From an uncultured Eubacteriales bacterium (GTDB taxonomy: Bacteria > Bacillota > Clostridia > Oscillospirales > UBA644): a stretch of DNA of 8,218 nt. The notes below the pieces were generated by a model that had not been told where the DNA came from, made no database searches, and saw only the letters and a program-made list of their open reading frames with translations. The DNA is taken from NCBI GenBank assembly GCA_934481505.1, contig CAKSPP010000054.1:1-8218 (forward strand), in the 5' to 3' direction. The first letter of the stretch is position 1. Each line of letters begins with the position of its first letter. This document shows, one piece after another, positions 6,617-8,218 of this stretch. The position numbers were made by a program, and so were the translations under genes.

Positions 6617-6633
6617 AAAGGATGTCTTGATTG
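6617..6633 (+). promoter_or_regulatory. Ribosome binding site and TTG start of the beta subunit
   Basis: AAAGGA (6617-6622) lies 8 nt before TTG at 6631. The nearer ATG at 6622 runs into TGA after two codons, and the next in-frame ATG is inside the first membrane helix (MIAIGG, residue 18). TTG at 6631 is therefore the supported start. Confidence 0.78.
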
Positions 6634-7737
6634 AACGTTTTAATTGAAGGATTTCTGAGCATTACATGGCAGCAGATAGTAATGATTGCTATCGGCGGAA
6701 TACTTGTATTTCTCGCCATTAAAAAGGAAATGGAACCGTCGCTTCTTTTGCCGATAGGTTTCGGAGCTATTTTTATAAATCTGCCGATGTCGGGTGCAAA
6801 AGATGTAATCGACTATTTGTTCCATATAGGAATTGACGGTCACGAGCTTATGCCTCTTATCCTATTTATAGGTATAGGTGCGATGATCGATTTCGGACCG
6901 CTGCTTGTAAACCCGAAACTTATGATATTCGGTGCTGCGGCTCAGTTCGGTATATTTTTCACTTTCGGCTTGGCGTCGCTCTTCGGCTTTTCGGTAAACG
7001 ACGCTGCGTCTGTTGCGATAATAGGTGCGGCGGACGGACCTACTTCAATTTTCGTTGCAAATGAACTCGGTTCGACCTATACTGCGGCGATAATGGTTGC
7101 GGCGTATTCATATATGGCTCTTGTTCCGATAGTTCAGCCTCCTATAATAAAGCTCTGTACGACCAAAAAGGAAAGACTGATAAGAATGCAGTCTTCCAAC
7201 AGAACGGTTTCGAAAACGACGAAGATAATCTTCCCGATTGCCGTTACGGTAATCGTCGGATTTATCGCTCCCGATGCCGTCGCTCTTATCGGATTTCTGA
7301 TGTTCGGAAATCTTATCAGAGAATGCGGAGTTCTTAATTCTCTTTCCGATACCGCACAGAACGTTCTCGCAAATCTTATAACCATATTCCTCGGAATAAC
7401 CATTGCTTCGAGAATGACGGCGGAAGAATTTTTGCAGCCGACCACTCTCCTTATCATGTGCCTCGGACTTGTAGCTTTCGTCTTTGACACAATAGGCGGA
7501 GTAATGATTGCGAAGATAATGAACATTTTCTGCAAAAATAAGATAAACCCGATGATAGGTGCTGCGGGAATTTCGGCGTTTCCGATGTCCGCACGCGTCG
7601 TTCACAAAATGGGACTTGAAGAAGACGATCAGAACTTTTTGCTTATGCACTCAATAGGCGTCAATGTTTCCGGCCAGATTGCGTCTGTTATCGCAGGCGG
7701 TCTTATCCTTGCTCTTGTCCGTCAGATCATGGCTTAA
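6631..7737 (+). CDS. Sodium-translocating decarboxylase beta subunit (OadB/GcdB/MmdB family)
   Basis: A 368-residue, highly hydrophobic membrane protein of the family that decarboxylates carboxybiotin and pumps Na+ outward. Family marks run in order: LLLPIGFGAIFINLP (38-52), LFIGIGAMIDFGPLL (78-92), GAAAQFGIF (101-109), IIGAADGPTSIF (130-141) with the Asp used in Na+ coupling, AAYSYMALVPIVQPP (157-171), LMFGNLIRECGV (223-234), the pseudo-symmetric second half with TIFLGITI (251-258), KINPMIGAAGISAFPMSARV (304-323), and NFLLMHSIGVNVSGQIAS (335-352). All key polar residues I can place appear present, so it should be functional. Length is normal for the shorter clostridial form. It starts at TTG behind AAAGGA. 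A gamma-like gene follows 15 nt later, but no alpha or biotin-carrier gene is adjacent, so the substrate (oxaloacetate, methylmalonyl-CoA or glutaconyl-CoA) cannot be assigned; hence no gene symbol. Confidence 0.95.
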   Translation: MNVLIEGFLSITWQQIVMIAIGGILVFLAIKKEMEPSLLLPIGFGAIFINLPMSGAKDVIDYLFHIGIDGHELMPLILFIGIGAMIDFGPLLVNPKLMIFGAAAQFGIFFTFGLASLFGFSVNDAASVAIIGAADGPTSIFVANELGSTYTAAIMVAAYSYMALVPIVQPPIIKLCTTKKERLIRMQSSNRTVSKTTKIIFPIAVTVIVGFIAPDAVALIGFLMFGNLIRECGVLNSLSDTAQNVLANLITIFLGITIASRMTAEEFLQPTTLLIMCLGLVAFVFDTIGGVMIAKIMNIFCKNKINPMIGAAGISAFPMSARVVHKMGLEEDDQNFLLMHSIGVNVSGQIASVIAGGLILALVRQIMA

Positions 7738-7744
7738 CGGAGGT
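7738..7744 (+). promoter_or_regulatory. Ribosome binding site of the gamma-like subunit
   Basis: CGGAGGT starts at the base after the beta-subunit stop and stands 8 nt before the ATG at 7753. The strength and spacing of this site are the main reason to accept the tiny downstream frame as a gene. Confidence 0.82.
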
Positions 7745-7752
7745 ACAGAATT

Positions 7753-7887
7753 ATGACAATTTCGGTAGAAAACTTTTTGAACGCACTTCCGGTAATCGGC
7801 AAGGGCTATCTCGGCGTATTTATCGTAACCGCGGTAATAATTGCCTGCGTTTATATTCTTAATGCCGTAACTTCAAAGAAAAAATAA
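7753..7887 (+). CDS. Small single-helix membrane protein, OadG-like gamma subunit
   Basis: A 44-residue frame (ATG 7753, TAA 7885-7887). A short amphipathic start (MTISVENFLNALPVIGKGYL) leads into one membrane helix (about 16-38, GYLGVFIVTAVIIACVYIL) and a basic end, SKKK. Gamma subunits of sodium-pump decarboxylases are small proteins with one N-terminal helix and a 'G(M/Y)xGVF/VVF' signature, normally placed beside beta; they help assemble alpha with beta. The soluble tail of longer gammas, which in some carries a metal-binding His/Pro-rich end, is missing, as in other very short clostridial forms. It has a strong ribosome binding site, lies 15 nt from the beta stop, and its terminator begins 8 nt after it. 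Being under 60 residues, it is easily missed by gene callers. Function rests on position and helix pattern. Confidence 0.75.
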   Translation: MTISVENFLNALPVIGKGYLGVFIVTAVIIACVYILNAVTSKKK

Positions 7888-7895
7888 AAATGCAG

Positions 7896-7940
7896 GGGAG
7901 AGGTTTTTATTTATTATGGAAGCCTCTCCCGATTTATTTT
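7896..7940 (+). terminator. Rho-independent terminator of the beta/gamma operon
   Basis: A perfect 8-bp G/C-rich stem (GGGAGAGG at 7896-7903 with CCTCTCCC at 7923-7930) can extend by several wobble pairs into a large A/T loop. It is followed by a T-rich tail (GATTTATTTT, 7931-7940). The tail is interrupted, so termination may be less tight than at the other sites. Confidence 0.82.
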
Positions 7941-7962
7941 CAGAAAATTCATAAATAACCAC

Positions 7963-7991
7963 TTGCATTACGCCTGAAAATGTGGTATACT
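7963..7991 (+). promoter_or_regulatory. Promoter of tRNA-Pro
   Basis: TTGCAT (7963-7968) and TATACT (7986-7991) have a 17-nt spacer and TGG before the -10 (extended -10, TG at 7983-7984). Transcription would begin near 7998, about 5 nt before the mature tRNA end, a normal short leader for a tRNA gene. Confidence 0.85.
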
Positions 7992-8002
7992 GTTATTCGT
8001 TA

Positions 8003-8078
8003 CGGGGTATAGCGCAGCTGGTAGCGTGCTTGGTTCGGGACCAAGAGGCCTCGGGTTCAAATCCCGATACTCCGACCA
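8003..8078 (+). tRNA. tRNA-Pro, anticodon CGG, CCA encoded
   Basis: The 76 nt fold as a cloverleaf. The acceptor CGGGGTA (8003-8009) pairs with TACTCCG (8068-8074) with one G-T wobble. The D-arm includes the A-GCTGGTAGC loop, and the anticodon stem CTTGG/CCAAG holds the loop TTCGGGA (8034-8040) with anticodon CGG at 8036-8038. The T-arm is CGGG-TTCAAAT-CCCG. Discriminator A is followed by an encoded CCA (8076-8078). CGG reads CCG, proline; the C1-G72 pair fits bacterial tRNA-Pro. It has its own promoter and terminator, so it is a single-gene unit. CCG is a frequent proline codon in the surrounding genes, consistent with this tRNA being useful here. Confidence 0.97.
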
Positions 8079-8079
8079 G

Positions 8080-8115
8080 AAATCGGCAGGCATCATCAGA
8101 TGCTTGCCGATTTTT
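8080..8115 (+). terminator. Rho-independent terminator after tRNA-Pro
   Basis: A ~15-bp stem (8080-8094 with 8099-8113; core AATCGGCAGGCATC against GATGCTTGCCGATT with one G-T wobble) closes a 4-nt ATCA loop and runs into T5 (8111-8115). It starts 1 nt after the encoded CCA, so the 3' trailer of the tRNA is almost entirely this hairpin. Confidence 0.93.
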
Positions 8116-8120
8116 ACTTT

Positions 8121-8141
8121 TTCACTATTCACTCTTCACTA
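8121..8141 (+). repeat. Three tandem heptamers TTCACTA / TTCACTC / TTCACTA
   Basis: Three adjacent 7-nt units differ only in the last base of the middle unit. They lie between the tRNA terminator and the ribosome binding site of the next gene. Heptameric tandem repeats of this type occur between genes in several bacterial groups; their role is unclear. Confidence 0.8.
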
Positions 8142-8162
8142 TAATTTAGGAGCGGTTCTATT

Positions 8163-8218
8163 ATGTTTTTAACAGGAAAACAACTCAGAAAAGTAAGAAT
8201 TGTTACAGGTGTTTATAT
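8163..8218 (+). CDS. Start of an unrecognised gene, cut by the right edge
   Basis: An ATG at 8163 stands 10 nt after AGGAG (8148-8152) and opens a frame of 18 complete codons, MFLTGKQLRKVRIVTGVY, that is still open at the window end. The basic, short-stranded N-terminus does not allow a family call. The ribosome binding site and the position after a terminator support a real gene start. Without the rest, no function can be given. Confidence 0.55.
   Translation, partial: MFLTGKQLRKVRIVTGVY

Noticed and set aside
6622..6630. ATG at 6622 as start of the beta subunit
   Set aside because: It is out of frame and reaches TGA after two codons; TTG at 6631 is in frame with a proper ribosome binding site.
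7108..7650. Two overlapping long minus-strand frames
   Set aside because: Both are antisense to the well-conserved decarboxylase beta gene and are explained by its codon bias.
8140..8145. A perfect TATAAT as promoter of the gene starting at 8163
   Set aside because: Transcription would start near 8152, inside the ribosome binding site, and no -35 is present. The real promoter of this gene is unclear.
1..8218. CRISPR array, insertion sequence, integrase or phage genes
   Set aside because: No regularly spaced repeats, transposase-like frame or attachment-site duplication around the tRNA was seen. The tRNA 3' end is not repeated within the window.

Overview
The window looks like a chromosomal segment of a low-to-moderate GC Firmicute, most likely a gut-type Clostridia (Oscillospiraceae/Ruminococcaceae-like). 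This rests on strong GGAGG-type ribosome binding sites, an A/T-rich intergenic vocabulary with sigma-A promoters (several with an extended -10 TGn), short U-tailed hairpin terminators, a DegV protein, a lipoprotein, a membrane-anchored XRE regulator, and sodium-pump decarboxylase beta and gamma subunits. All genes seen are on the + strand. No mobile element, CRISPR array or integrase is visible. The taxon is an inference; nothing in the window is diagnostic to genus.

Layout. (1) From the left edge to 2635 runs the 3' part (877 codons visible, 5' end outside the window) of a very large protein. It keeps the layout of the DUF4011 / superfamily-1 helicase / Vsr-like nuclease / DUF3320 proteins, but the helicase motifs I can locate, and part of the nuclease motif, are replaced. 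It reads as a catalytically dead helicase-nuclease homologue whose frame is intact. (2) Only 17 nt downstream, with its own strong ribosome binding site, is a 454-residue lipoprotein that looks co-transcribed with it. (3) A small XRE-type regulator with a membrane-spanning C-terminal half follows, with a palindrome in its promoter region and a terminator after it. (4) A single DegV/FakB-type fatty-acid-binding protein gene sits between two terminators. (5) A secreted or membrane-anchored protein with a C-terminal Ig-like domain has a near-consensus extended -10 promoter. (6) Next is a two-gene unit for the beta subunit of a sodium-translocating decarboxylase (TTG start, with a trinucleotide-repeat palindrome at its predicted mRNA 5' end) and a 44-residue gamma-like subunit, closed by a strong terminator. 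(7) A tRNA-Pro(CGG) has its own promoter and terminator. (8) Three tandem heptamers lie before the first 18 codons of an unrecognised gene that leaves the window.

How it fits together. The segment is mostly a row of short independent transcription units rather than one pathway. Genes 1 and 2 form one apparent unit, and beta plus gamma another. No alpha (carboxyltransferase) or biotin-carrier gene is next to beta/gamma, so the membrane pump would have to work with partners encoded elsewhere. The least explained element is the inactivated helicase-nuclease homologue paired with a surface lipoprotein.
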